DNA from: an uncultured Coriobacteriaceae bacterium
Lineage (GTDB): Bacteria > Actinomycetota > Coriobacteriia > Coriobacteriales > Eggerthellaceae
Length of the DNA: 24,838 nt
Reading direction: 5' to 3'
Assembly: GCA_902767025.1 (NCBI GenBank)
Contig: CACXFZ010000043.1
Span: 1 to 24,838, forward strand
The notes under the pieces were generated by a model. That model saw nothing but the letters and a program-made list of their open reading frames with translations, was not told where the DNA came from and did no database searches. A program made the translations under genes and the position numbers. Within the stretch, counting starts at the first letter, position 1, and each line of letters opens with the position of its first letter. Of the stretch, positions 10,856 to 17,414 are shown piece after piece.

Positions 10856-10885
10856 CTGCCCGAGGGCTCAAGCGCCCTCGGGCAG
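10856..10885 (-). terminator. Strong hairpin after the acidic-protein gene, no T-run
   Basis: A perfect 12-bp stem (10856-10867 with 10874-10885; ctgcccgagggc and its complement) with a 6-base loop lies 20 bases past the acidic-protein stop codon. It lacks a T-run on either strand, so it may be a partial terminator or an mRNA-stabilising hairpin that sets the ratio between the acidic protein and the downstream two-component genes. Confidence 0.55.
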
Positions 10886-10904
10886 CGGAGATGCCTCGGC
10901 TTGA

Positions 10905-11531
10905 CTAGTCGTCGTCATCGTCCCAATCGTCGTCGTCGGCTTCCCAACGCCCGTCGTCCCATTCGTAGACGACGTTGTTGACGATCTGCTTGTCGGACTC
11001 GACTTCCCAGCGGCCATCATCCCATTCGTAGACAACGCCGCCTTCCTGCTTGTAGACGTCGTCGCCGTAGACAGCGCCGCCATCGGGCACCTGGGCAGGC
11101 GCGGGCTGAGGGGCAACCTCGACCGGAGCAGGCTGGGGAGCCGCCTCGACCGGAGCAGGCTGCTCGGGGGCCGGCTGCGCGTCGGGCTGGGCGGGAGCCG
11201 CCTGCGGATCGGTGGCCGTCTGGCCAGCCTGGGCGGCGACTGCATCGGCGTTCGCCTGGGCCTCTTGGGCTATCTGGGCGGAAATCCTGGCCTCTTCGGC
11301 CTCCTCGGCTGCATCGGGGGCTCCCACTTGCGCGGCGTAGTCGGCCTCGGCCTGGTCTTCAGCGGCCTCTGCGGCAGCCTCCTGCGCCTGCAGGCGCGCA
11401 ATGGTCGGATCGCTCGAGAACTGCCAATAACCCTGGGCGATGGCATAGCCGCTGAAACCAAGTACCAACACGGCGAACACCGACAGCACCAGCAGCGTCG
11501 AGGTCTTCAGTGCGGCGATTCTTTTCATCAT
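10905..11531 (-). CDS. Membrane-anchored acidic protein with Asp/Trp tail; function unknown
   Basis: The 208-residue protein starts with a basic MMKRIAALK and one hydrophobic segment (about 11-32) with no clear cleavage site, so it is probably anchored with its C-terminus outside. Residues 44-105 are Ala/Glu/Gln-rich and likely helical or coiled coil. Residues 110-149 are a Pro/Ala/Gln spacer with repeated QPAPVE units, like wall-spanning segments. The C-terminus has two copies of VVYEWDDGRWE (166-176 and 187-197, period 21) and ends in an Asp tail interrupted by one Trp (DDDDWDDDDD). A Trp-preceded Asp run also occurs in the adjacent kinase. The start has an excellent AAGGAGGAG at 11538-11546. 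I do not recognise a family. Function as cation buffer, kinase ligand or wall-stress reporter is speculation based on context. Confidence 0.85.
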   Translation of the reverse strand: MMKRIAALKTSTLLVLSVFAVLVLGFSGYAIAQGYWQFSSDPTIARLQAQEAAAEAAEDQAEADYAAQVGAPDAAEEAEEARISAQIAQEAQANADAVAAQAGQTATDPQAAPAQPDAQPAPEQPAPVEAAPQPAPVEVAPQPAPAQVPDGGAVYGDDVYKQEGGVVYEWDDGRWEVESDKQIVNNVVYEWDDGRWEADDDDWDDDDD

Positions 11532-11632
11532 CTCAATCTCCTCCTTGGTCGTTTCGTTGCACCTATGAACGTTCGGAATTCGCTTCTACGTAATTCAAAC
11601 AAGCCTTGTCTGTATGCATATGATTGCAAAAC

Positions 11633-11654
11633 AACCTGAGAGAACCCTGAGAAA
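11633..11654 (-). promoter_or_regulatory. Tandem 11-bp direct repeat, candidate OmpR-family operator
   Basis: Two adjacent 11-mers, aacctgagaga and accctgagaaa (+ strand), match at 9 of 11 positions and share CCTGAG at an exact 11-base spacing. OmpR/PhoB-type regulators typically bind head-to-tail repeats with one-helical-turn spacing. The site lies about 100 bases upstream of the acidic-protein start. Binding by the adjacent regulator is inference. Confidence 0.45.
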
Positions 11655-11778
11655 GCCCGGCGTGCGGCGTTTCCGCAAGCTGCAGGCAGGACGCATTGCG
11701 AGAAAGCGCACAGCTGCAGCCGGAGAAAGACGCGGCGCCCCTGGACCTGGGACCACGTATTCACCTGTGGTTTTGAGC

Positions 11779-11803
11779 TATGATACGTACTACGTACGAG
11801 GAA
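11779..11803 (+). promoter_or_regulatory. TATGAT -10 and tandem TACGTAC repeat before the small gene
   Basis: TATGAT (11779-11784) is one mismatch from the -10 consensus. It is followed at once by a perfect 7-base tandem repeat, TACGTAC twice (11784-11797), covering the expected transcription start, then by GAGGAAGGA as ribosome binding site. The repeat could be a repressor site. The ATG inside TATGAT (11780) is in frame with the gene but is unlikely to be the start. Confidence 0.45.
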
Positions 11804-11812
11804 GGAATCACC

Positions 11813-12205
11813 ATGGAACCGCTGACGTCAAAGCAAATGAAAATCGCCGACGTGCTCATCGACTGGGCGCGCGATCATGCGACCGGCCCTGCCGAGGACA
11901 TGCTCATTGACGAAGCCAAACTCTCCGAGATGATCGGCGACGACGTGTGGAAGCGCTCCACCGCCGACGATTTGCTGGCGCTCATCGCGTTTTGCAACCG
12001 CGAGGACTACCCGCTGATCCCGCTGCTGGTGGTGATTCCCGGACTGAACAAGCCCGAAAAGACGTTCATGACCCACGCATTCAAGGCAACCTTGAGCCCC
12101 GCCGAGAACGCAAAGCGCTGGCAGGCGGCCCTCGACGGCATCCGCGCCACCAGCGACGACGTGTGGAACACGTTCAAGGCGCGCATGCAGCCGGCCGACG
12201 AGTAA
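11813..12205 (+). CDS. Small soluble protein of unknown function
   Basis: The 130-residue product (MEPLTSKQMKIADVLIDWAR...) is mostly helical in appearance, acidic, without membrane segments or a signal peptide. It contains one conspicuous hydrophobic stretch, YPLIPLLVVIPGL, near the middle, and tryptophans in DVWKRS and DVWNTF that look like related motifs at both ends (GDDVWKRSTADD and SDDVWNTFKARM). I do not recognise a family. The start at 11813 is chosen because GAGGAAGGA lies 6-14 bases upstream; the in-frame ATG at 11780 overlaps the putative -10. Codon use is typical of the neighbours. The stop is 8 bases from the murI start, so the two genes are probably co-transcribed. Confidence 0.75.
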   Translation: MEPLTSKQMKIADVLIDWARDHATGPAEDMLIDEAKLSEMIGDDVWKRSTADDLLALIAFCNREDYPLIPLLVVIPGLNKPEKTFMTHAFKATLSPAENAKRWQAALDGIRATSDDVWNTFKARMQPADE

Positions 12206-12213
12206 GGCCCGGC

Positions 12214-13032
12214 GTGTCCTACCCCGCATTACCAGAGATTCCAGCCGCATCGCCTGGTTCCGCGCATGACGGTTTCGTCGGCGTGTTCGACTCGGGCGTG
12301 GGCGGCATCAGCGTGCTGCAGGCCCTGGTGCGCGAGCTTCCCCACGAGCGCTTCGTGTACTTCGGGGACTCCGCCCATGCGCCCTATGGCACCAAGACCG
12401 AGCAGGCCGTGTGCCAACGAAGCTGCGAGATAGCATCCTGGCTCGTCGACCAGGGAGCCAAGGCCGTCGTCATCGCCTGCAACACCGCCACGAGCGCCGC
12501 AGCCGCCGCCTTGCGCGAACGCTACCCCCAACTGCCCATCATCGGCATCGAGCCCGCGCTGAAGCCGGCCGCTCTGGCGCCAGACCACGACCGCATCTTG
12601 GTGATGGCCACGCGCACCACCCTGGACTTGGACAAGTTCCATGCCTTGGCGCGCGCCTACGGCTCCGACTCGATGGTGCTGACCCAGGCATGCCCCGGCT
12701 TGGCCGACCTGGTCGAAGAGGGGCTGGCGGACTCGGCCGAAATGGACGCGCTGCTGGACAAGCTCATCGGCAAGTACGCCGACATGCGCATCGACAGCGT
12801 CGTGCTCGGCTGCACCCACTACCCCTACCTGAAACGCCAGATCAGCCGCATCTTGGGCGACGTGGTGTTCTTCGACGGGGCACACGGCACCGCAGCTCAG
12901 CTGCGCCGCAAGCTGGAAGAGGCCGGCATCCAGGCCGGAGCCACCTGCGAAGGATCGGTCACGATGCTGTCCAGCCGCCCGGGCCAAGACGAGCTCGACT
13001 TGTACTGGAAGCTCTACCACACCCCCTTGTAG
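12214..13032 (+). CDS. murI: Glutamate racemase
   Basis: With the GTG start at 12214 the protein is 272 residues, the normal length for MurI, which interconverts L- and D-glutamate for peptidoglycan synthesis in the cytoplasm. The N-terminal GVFDSGVGGISVLQ carries the catalytic-site Asp and Ser. The two catalytic cysteines are in VIACNTATSAA and VVLGCTHYPYL, followed by the expected His. YFGDSAHAPYG is also conserved in the family. The frame stays open upstream, but only shadow sequence of the preceding gene lies there. GTG with AAGG about 7 bases upstream gives the right length; the first in-frame ATG would fall beyond the active-site Asp. It follows the small unknown gene by 8 bases and ends at a bidirectional terminator. 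Confidence 0.95.
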   Translation: MSYPALPEIPAASPGSAHDGFVGVFDSGVGGISVLQALVRELPHERFVYFGDSAHAPYGTKTEQAVCQRSCEIASWLVDQGAKAVVIACNTATSAAAAALRERYPQLPIIGIEPALKPAALAPDHDRILVMATRTTLDLDKFHALARAYGSDSMVLTQACPGLADLVEEGLADSAEMDALLDKLIGKYADMRIDSVVLGCTHYPYLKRQISRILGDVVFFDGAHGTAAQLRRKLEEAGIQAGATCEGSVTMLSSRPGQDELDLYWKLYHTPL

Positions 13033-13076
13033 CGCAGGCAGACTGCCCGCCCAGGCGCTCCCCAACTCCGGCCACA

Positions 13077-13110
13077 GAAAAACGCAGGCTTCTTGTCGAA
13101 GCCTGCGTTT
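13077..13110. terminator. Bidirectional terminator between murI and a small - strand gene
   Basis: A perfect 12-bp stem (13081-13092 with 13098-13109; aacgcaggcttc and its complement) with a 5-base loop lies between the converging genes. On the - strand it is followed by a run of five T residues, and on the + strand by TTT. It should stop transcription from both sides. Confidence 0.85.
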
Positions 13111-13132
13111 CGATTCGATATGCAGTTGTGGG

Positions 13133-13441
13133 TTAGCGGGCGCCAGACCCCTCAGATGCGTAGAAGGTGGATTCGGCGGCCACATCCATGATGCTCTTGT
13201 TGCCGTCGATGAACGGCAGGTCAAGGAACTCGTAGACCAGGTACACCAGCTCGCTGCAGTCGGTGTAATGGCCCTTGTCATTCAGTACCGTCGTGTCTTG
13301 CGCACGCCAATCGTGGTTGTTCACGTCGGTCAGGTAATACAACGTGCCGTCGTGCTCCATGTACACGGAATGGTTCTTGCGCAGATAATCGGCCAACTCG
13401 TCTGGGGTGATCTCCAATGCCTCCTCGGCCCTTTTGCCCAT
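13133..13441 (-). CDS. Small soluble protein of unknown function
   Basis: The 102-residue product (MGKRAEEALEITPDELADYLRKNH...) is acidic, has no membrane segment, and carries aromatic, possibly beta-hairpin segments: SVYMEHDGTLYYLTDVNNHDWR and YTDCSELVYLVYEFLDLPF. A C-terminal MDVAAESTFYAS follows. I do not recognise a family. The ATG at 13441 is preferred over the in-frame ATG at 13480 because AAAGGTAGG is placed 6-14 bases before it, and the upstream ATG falls only a few bases beyond the putative -10. The gene stands alone: its own -10 box upstream, a terminator downstream, and an unrelated operon on its right. Confidence 0.72.
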   Translation of the reverse strand: MGKRAEEALEITPDELADYLRKNHSVYMEHDGTLYYLTDVNNHDWRAQDTTVLNDKGHYTDCSELVYLVYEFLDLPFIDGNKSIMDVAAESTFYASEGSGAR

Positions 13442-13483
13442 AACGCCTACCTTTCTGCAACGCTGGATACTAAGTTGCATCCC

Positions 13484-13489
13484 ATCATA
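13484..13489 (-). promoter_or_regulatory. Possible -10 (TATGAT) for the small - strand gene
   Basis: TATGAT on the - strand, 42 bases before the chosen start, in a locally AT-richer stretch. The -35 region is not convincing. Confidence 0.4.
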
Positions 13490-13554
13490 CCAGAGGTTGC
13501 CACCAGCGGAAGCGGTGATAGGGCAAGATACGCCAAGTGTTCAAACGCCGCGCG

Positions 13555-13571
13555 CGAACGCCAGGCGTTCG
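13555..13571 (-). terminator. Hairpin just after the U32 gene
   Basis: A perfect 7-bp stem with a 3-base loop (cgaacgc-cag-gcgttcg) begins 5 bases after the U32 stop codon on the - strand. It has no strong T-run. It probably marks the 3' end of the proS-HAD-U32 unit. Confidence 0.45.
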
Positions 13572-13576
13572 GCGTC

Positions 13577-14827
13577 CTAGGCGCGCTGGATGCGCATGAT
13601 GTCGCCCGGCTTCACCTCGAAGGGGCACACCAGCCGATAGCGCTCCATCGTGCGCTGCGCTTCGCGCACCGGGCCGGGCTTCGCGTCGGCGTTGGGGGCG
13701 AAGGCCGTGCGCCCGGGGATGGGGCCGACGTATTCCAGGCCCGCCACCTCGAAGCTGCGCACCGGCTCGCCCGGCGTGAGCACCTCGAGCGTGCTTCCCA
13801 GCCAGAACCGGTTGCGGCACGCCCCCTCCACCGTGAAGCCACCGGCGTCGCAAGGAGCGCACGTTTCCACTTCCAGAGCCCAGTTGTACGCGCGCACGTA
13901 CCGGTCGTCTTCCGGCGTCTGATGCGCCGGCCCGAAAAAGAAGCCCGTGCCGTAGGGGCGATGCGACACCGTCTCGAGCTCGTCGGCGAACTGAGAGGGA
14001 TCGGCCCCGTCCAGCACCTGGCGGTAGGCGTTGACCACCGTTGCCACGTAGAACGCCTTCTTGTTGCGCCCTTCTATCTTCAGCGAATCGACGCCAGCGC
14101 GTGCGAGCTCGTCGAGATGCGCCAACATGTTCAGGTCCTTGGCATTCAGGATGTAGCTGCCGCGCTCGTCTTCCTCCACGGGGAAGAACTCGCCTGGCCG
14201 CGTTTCCTCCTGCAGGGCGTAGTTCCACCGGCACGGTTGCGCGCAGTTTCCCGCCACCCCGCTGCGGCCCGTCATGTAGTCGCTCATCAGGCAGCGCCCC
14301 GACACGGCCATGCACATGGCGCCATGCACGAACACCTCGATCTCCAGATCGGCGGGAAGCTGCTGGCGCATCGATGCGATGTCTGCCAGCGACATCTCGC
14401 GGGCGCACACGATACGCGAGGCGCCCAGGCTGTGCCACATCAGCGCCGCGCGCGCATTCGACACGCTTGCCTGCGTGCTCACGTGGATGCTCACGTCCGG
14501 CGCCTGCTCGCGCACCACCTGGAACGCGCCCAGGTCGCCCACCAGCATGGCATCCACGCCGGCCTCCCCCGCCGCCTTCACGCGCGCTTCCAGTTCGGGG
14601 AAGTCCCGCTCGTACATCTGCGTGTTGAACGTCACGTGCACCTGCACGCCGCGCTCGTGCGCGTAGTCCACCACGCGGGGCAGCTCCTCGACGTTGAAGT
14701 TGGTTGCGCGGGCGCGCATGCCGAACATGTCGGTGGCCAGATACACCGCGTCGGCTCCGAAGCGGATGGCGTATTCGAGCTGCTCCCACCCGCCGGCGGG
14801 AGCCAGCAGCTCGGGAACCTTAGGCAT
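13577..14827 (-). CDS. U32 family protein (peptidase U32 / RNA-hydroxylation type)
   Basis: The 416-residue protein matches the U32 family from PELLAPAGGWEQLEYAIRFGADAVYL at the start to the signature EVFVHGAMCMAVSGRCLMS (164-182), then GNCAQPCRWNY. Cysteines 172, 179, 195 and 199 lie in the region where studied U32 proteins hold an iron-sulfur cluster; that all four serve here is inference. The family was first named for collagen peptidases, but members TrhP and RlhA introduce hydroxyl groups into tRNA and 23S rRNA, and UbiU/UbiV act in anaerobic ubiquinone synthesis. Context next to prolyl-tRNA synthetase favours an RNA-related role, but does not prove it. The C-terminus (about 330-416) forms a beta-barrel-like extension. 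The start overlaps the HAD gene by 8 bases, so the genes are co-transcribed and probably translationally coupled. Confidence 0.9.
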   Translation of the reverse strand: MPKVPELLAPAGGWEQLEYAIRFGADAVYLATDMFGMRARATNFNVEELPRVVDYAHERGVQVHVTFNTQMYERDFPELEARVKAAGEAGVDAMLVGDLGAFQVVREQAPDVSIHVSTQASVSNARAALMWHSLGASRIVCAREMSLADIASMRQQLPADLEIEVFVHGAMCMAVSGRCLMSDYMTGRSGVAGNCAQPCRWNYALQEETRPGEFFPVEEDERGSYILNAKDLNMLAHLDELARAGVDSLKIEGRNKKAFYVATVVNAYRQVLDGADPSQFADELETVSHRPYGTGFFFGPAHQTPEDDRYVRAYNWALEVETCAPCDAGGFTVEGACRNRFWLGSTLEVLTPGEPVRSFEVAGLEYVGPIPGRTAFAPNADAKPGPVREAQRTMERYRLVCPFEVKPGDIMRIQRA

Positions 14828-15491
14828 GGCGCGTCACCACGCTTGCCAGGTCGGCGGGCGTTGCGCACTCGAAGGTGGGACCGGCCGCCAGCAGGCGGTC
14901 CAGGGGGTGCTGGCCCCAATGAACGGCTATCGTGGGGCACCCTGCAGCGTTGCCCGCCTGGATGTCGAAGGGGCTGTCGCCCACGTAGAAGCACTCGTTT
15001 GGCGCAAGGCCGAGCTGGCGCGCCCCCTCCAAGATGGGACCGGGGTCGGGCTTGGAAAGCTCGGTGTCGTCGGCGCCCACCAGGCAGTCGAAGTAATCGA
15101 GGATGCCGGCGATCTCCAGGTTCTGGGTGGCAGGACCGTGCATCTTCGCGGTTACCACGCCCAAGGACAACCCCCCAGCCTTCAGGCCCTGAAGCGCCTC
15201 GGGGATCCCATCGAAGCCCTTCAGCAGATGGTGCTGGGCTTGGGCGTTGTGCGCACGGTAGCTGGCAAGCAGGCGCGTGAGCACGTCCTCGTCGTCCACG
15301 TAGGCCGCAAGCTGCACGGCCAGGGGCTGGCCCAGCATGGTGTCGAACTTGTCCATGCTGCGGTCTTCGCCCAGCACGTCGACCATGCAATGGTGAAACG
15401 ACGCCGATATCAAGTCGTATGTGTCGAGCAGCGTGCCGTCCAAGTCGAACAGCACGCCGCGAATGGTGCGCTCAGCCGAAGGTTGGGCCAT
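14820..15491 (-). CDS. HAD-superfamily phosphatase, phosphoglycolate-phosphatase-like
   Basis: The 223-residue protein has all four HAD motifs: DLDGT with nucleophile Asp16 and acid/base Asp18, Thr114 in VVTAK, Lys147 in SKPDP, and Asp172/Asp176 in GDSPFD. An alpha-helical cap lies between motifs I and II (about 25-95), giving the subclass I fold seen in Gph and PpaX. Likely substrates are small phosphate esters such as phosphoglycolate, or pyrophosphate; sequence alone does not decide. The start lies 12 bases after the proS stop, with only a weak ribosome binding site (AGGGCG), and the 3' end overlaps the U32 gene by 8 bases, so it is the middle gene of a proS-HAD-U32 unit. Length is usual for the family. 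Confidence 0.9.
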   Translation of the reverse strand: MAQPSAERTIRGVLFDLDGTLLDTYDLISASFHHCMVDVLGEDRSMDKFDTMLGQPLAVQLAAYVDDEDVLTRLLASYRAHNAQAQHHLLKGFDGIPEALQGLKAGGLSLGVVTAKMHGPATQNLEIAGILDYFDCLVGADDTELSKPDPGPILEGARQLGLAPNECFYVGDSPFDIQAGNAAGCPTIAVHWGQHPLDRLLAAGPTFECATPADLASVVTRHA

Positions 15492-15503
15492 CGTCGAAGC
15501 GCC

Positions 15504-17276
15504 CTAGATGCTTTCGATCTCGTCGATGCCGCCCACGCCCGCCGTGTTGCGCAGCCACTCGTCCGCAGGCGTCCTGTCCTGCCGGGCAAGCTCCAGCGCC
15601 TCGTCGAAGTCCGCGAAGCTCATGGCGAACTTCTCGCCGGTGCGGCGGTTCTTCATCTCGTATTCGCCATTGGCCAGACCGCGCTTGCCCACGATGATCT
15701 GCAGCGGCCAGCCGATCAGGTCGGCCTCGGCGAACTTCACGCCCGGGCGCTCGTCGCGGTCGTCCAGCACCACTTCGAGCCCGATTTCGGCAAGGTCGGC
15801 GGCGAGCTTTTCGGCAGCAGGCTGCACTTCGTCGTCGCCCACGGTCAGCGGCAGCACGCACACATGGGCCGGGGCGATCGAGGCCGGCCAGATCAGGCCG
15901 TACTCGTCGTTGTGCTGCTCGGCCACCGCCTGCATGCTGCGGGAGATGCCCACGCCGTAGCAGCCCATGATGAAGGGCTTGTCCACGCCGTCTTCGTCGC
16001 TGTACACGGCACCCATGGTCTCGGAGTACTTCGTGCCCAACTGGAACACCTGGGCCACTTCGATGCCGCGGGTGAGCGTCATCGGCTTGCCGCACTCGGG
16101 GCAGGCATTGCCCTCCTGCGCGGTGCTCAGGTCGGCCCAGAAGTCCACGGTGAAGTCGCGTCCCTGCTTGGCGCCCACGTAGTGGTAGCCGTCCTCGTTG
16201 GCACCTACGACCCAGTGCTCGATGTTCTGCAGGCTCCTGTCCGCACCGATGCGCACGCCTTCCGGCAGGCCCACCGAGCCGATCGAGCCCTTGGGCAGGC
16301 CGGCAGCCTCGATTTCCTCGTCGTCCATCAGCGTGTACCCGGGCACGCTGCGCTGCGCCTTGAGCTCGTTGAGCTCGTAGTCGCCCGGCACGAACAGCAC
16401 CACGGGCTTGCCGTCCTCGTCCTTGCCCAGCATCGCCTTGACCGTCGAGCTTTCCGGGCATTCCAAAAACTCCGCCAGCTCGGCGATCGTGTGCACGTTG
16501 GGGGTCTCCACCTTGCGCAGTTCGGTCTCGGGGAATTCGGTGGGTTGCGGCGAGCTCTCAGCGACTTCGGTGTTGGCCGCATAGCCGCACGAGCAGCTGA
16601 CCAGCTCGGCCTCGCCGGCGGGGGCAAGGGCGTGGTACTCGCATGTTACGCTGCCGCCGATCTGGCCCGAGTCCGCCTGCACGGGACGGTAGTCCAGGCA
16701 CAGGCGCTCGCAGATGCGCTCGTAGGCATGGCTCATGTCGGCGTAGGTCTGCTCCAGCGACTCCTGGGAATCATGGAAGCTGTACGCGTCCTTCATGACG
16801 AACTCGCGGCTGCGCATCAGCCCGAAGCGGGGGCGGATCTCGTCGCGGAACTTGTCCTGGATCTGGTAGAGCGAGCACGGCAGCTGCTTGTAGCTGCGCA
16901 GCTCGTTGCGCACCAGCGCGGTGATGATCTCTTCGTGCGTGGGGCCTAGGCACATGCTGCGCTCGTGGCGGTCGACCATGCGCATCAGCTCGGGGCCGTA
17001 GTCGTCCCAACGGCCGCTTTCGTGCCACAGCTCGGCCGGCTGCAGGATGGGCATCAGGATCTCTTGCGAGCCGATGGCGTCCATTTCCTCGCGCACGATG
17101 TTTTCGACTTTCTTGATCACGCGGTATCCCAAAGGCAGGTATGAGTACATGCCCGTAGCGCTCTTGCGCATGAAGCCTGCGCGCAGCAGCAGCTGGTGGC
17201 TCACCAGCTCGGCATCGGAGGGGGTTTCCTTCAGCGTGGGAGCGTAGAGCTGGCTCATTCTGAGAAACGTTGTCAT
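15504..17276 (-). CDS. proS: Prolyl-tRNA synthetase, bacterial type with editing insert
   Basis: From the ATG at 17276 the protein has 590 residues, normal for the bacterial form. MSQLYAPTLKETPSDAE and SGMYSYLPLG-like sequence (TGMYSYLPLG, 41-50) open the class II core. LGPTHEEIIT (110-119) and motif 2 RFGLMRSREFVMKDAYSFH (150-168) follow. An insert of about 170 residues (about 230-400) corresponds to the YbaK-like domain that edits mischarged Ala-tRNA(Pro). CPECGKPMTLTRGIEVAQVFQLG, then motif 3 MGCYGVGISRSM and the C-terminal anticodon-binding domain complete the enzyme, which charges tRNA(Pro). The open frame extends upstream to 17414, but 17276 is supported by AAAGG about 8 bases ahead and by alignment of the N-terminus with the family. 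It leads the proS-HAD-U32 unit. Confidence 0.96.
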   Translation of the reverse strand: MTTFLRMSQLYAPTLKETPSDAELVSHQLLLRAGFMRKSATGMYSYLPLGYRVIKKVENIVREEMDAIGSQEILMPILQPAELWHESGRWDDYGPELMRMVDRHERSMCLGPTHEEIITALVRNELRSYKQLPCSLYQIQDKFRDEIRPRFGLMRSREFVMKDAYSFHDSQESLEQTYADMSHAYERICERLCLDYRPVQADSGQIGGSVTCEYHALAPAGEAELVSCSCGYAANTEVAESSPQPTEFPETELRKVETPNVHTIAELAEFLECPESSTVKAMLGKDEDGKPVVLFVPGDYELNELKAQRSVPGYTLMDDEEIEAAGLPKGSIGSVGLPEGVRIGADRSLQNIEHWVVGANEDGYHYVGAKQGRDFTVDFWADLSTAQEGNACPECGKPMTLTRGIEVAQVFQLGTKYSETMGAVYSDEDGVDKPFIMGCYGVGISRSMQAVAEQHNDEYGLIWPASIAPAHVCVLPLTVGDDEVQPAAEKLAADLAEIGLEVVLDDRDERPGVKFAEADLIGWPLQIIVGKRGLANGEYEMKNRRTGEKFAMSFADFDEALELARQDRTPADEWLRNTAGVGGIDEIESI

Positions 17277-17310
17277 GGTTGTGCCTTTCGTGTTCGAACC
17301 GCATGTATCG

Positions 17311-17355
17311 CCCTGCCCCTTAAGCGCAAGGCGCAGGGGCAACCTGTACATTGTA
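17311..17355 (-). promoter_or_regulatory. proS promoter -10 and leader hairpin
   Basis: TACAAT on the - strand (17350-17355) lies 73 bases before proS. The leader would contain an 11-bp stem with one mismatch (17311-17321 with 17328-17338, 6-base loop). There is no T-run, so a classical attenuator is unlikely. The leader is too short for a T-box. It could equally be a weak terminator behind ispG. Confidence 0.4.
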
Positions 17356-17414
17356 CGCCAAGGAACGCGCACCGAGCACGGAAGGTCATCGCGAATGCAC
17401 AGGCGCACCCGCAC

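Larger units (their letters stand above)
11532..11812. other. Divergent intergenic region, 281 bases
   Basis: This gap lies between the start of the acidic-protein gene and the start of the small + strand gene. The part at 11560-11635 is clearly more AT-rich than its surroundings, as expected for a promoter. It contains the direct repeat at 11633-11654, a short palindrome (acaag-c-cttgt, 11598-11608), and near the right end the TATGAT and TACGTAC elements. I see no tRNA or credible small gene in it. Confidence 0.7.

Noticed and set aside
11528..11764. 78-codon - strand frame upstream of the acidic-protein gene
   Set aside because: It covers the AT-richer promoter region, ends inside the start of a real gene, and has no ribosome binding site or family-like features.
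11780..11812. Earlier in-frame start for the small gene before murI
   Set aside because: This ATG lies within the TATGAT -10 element and has no ribosome binding site, whereas the ATG at 11813 has a good one.
17276..17414. T-box riboswitch ahead of proS
   Set aside because: The leader is only about 70 bases, has no recognisable T-box sequence and no terminator/antiterminator pair with a T-run.
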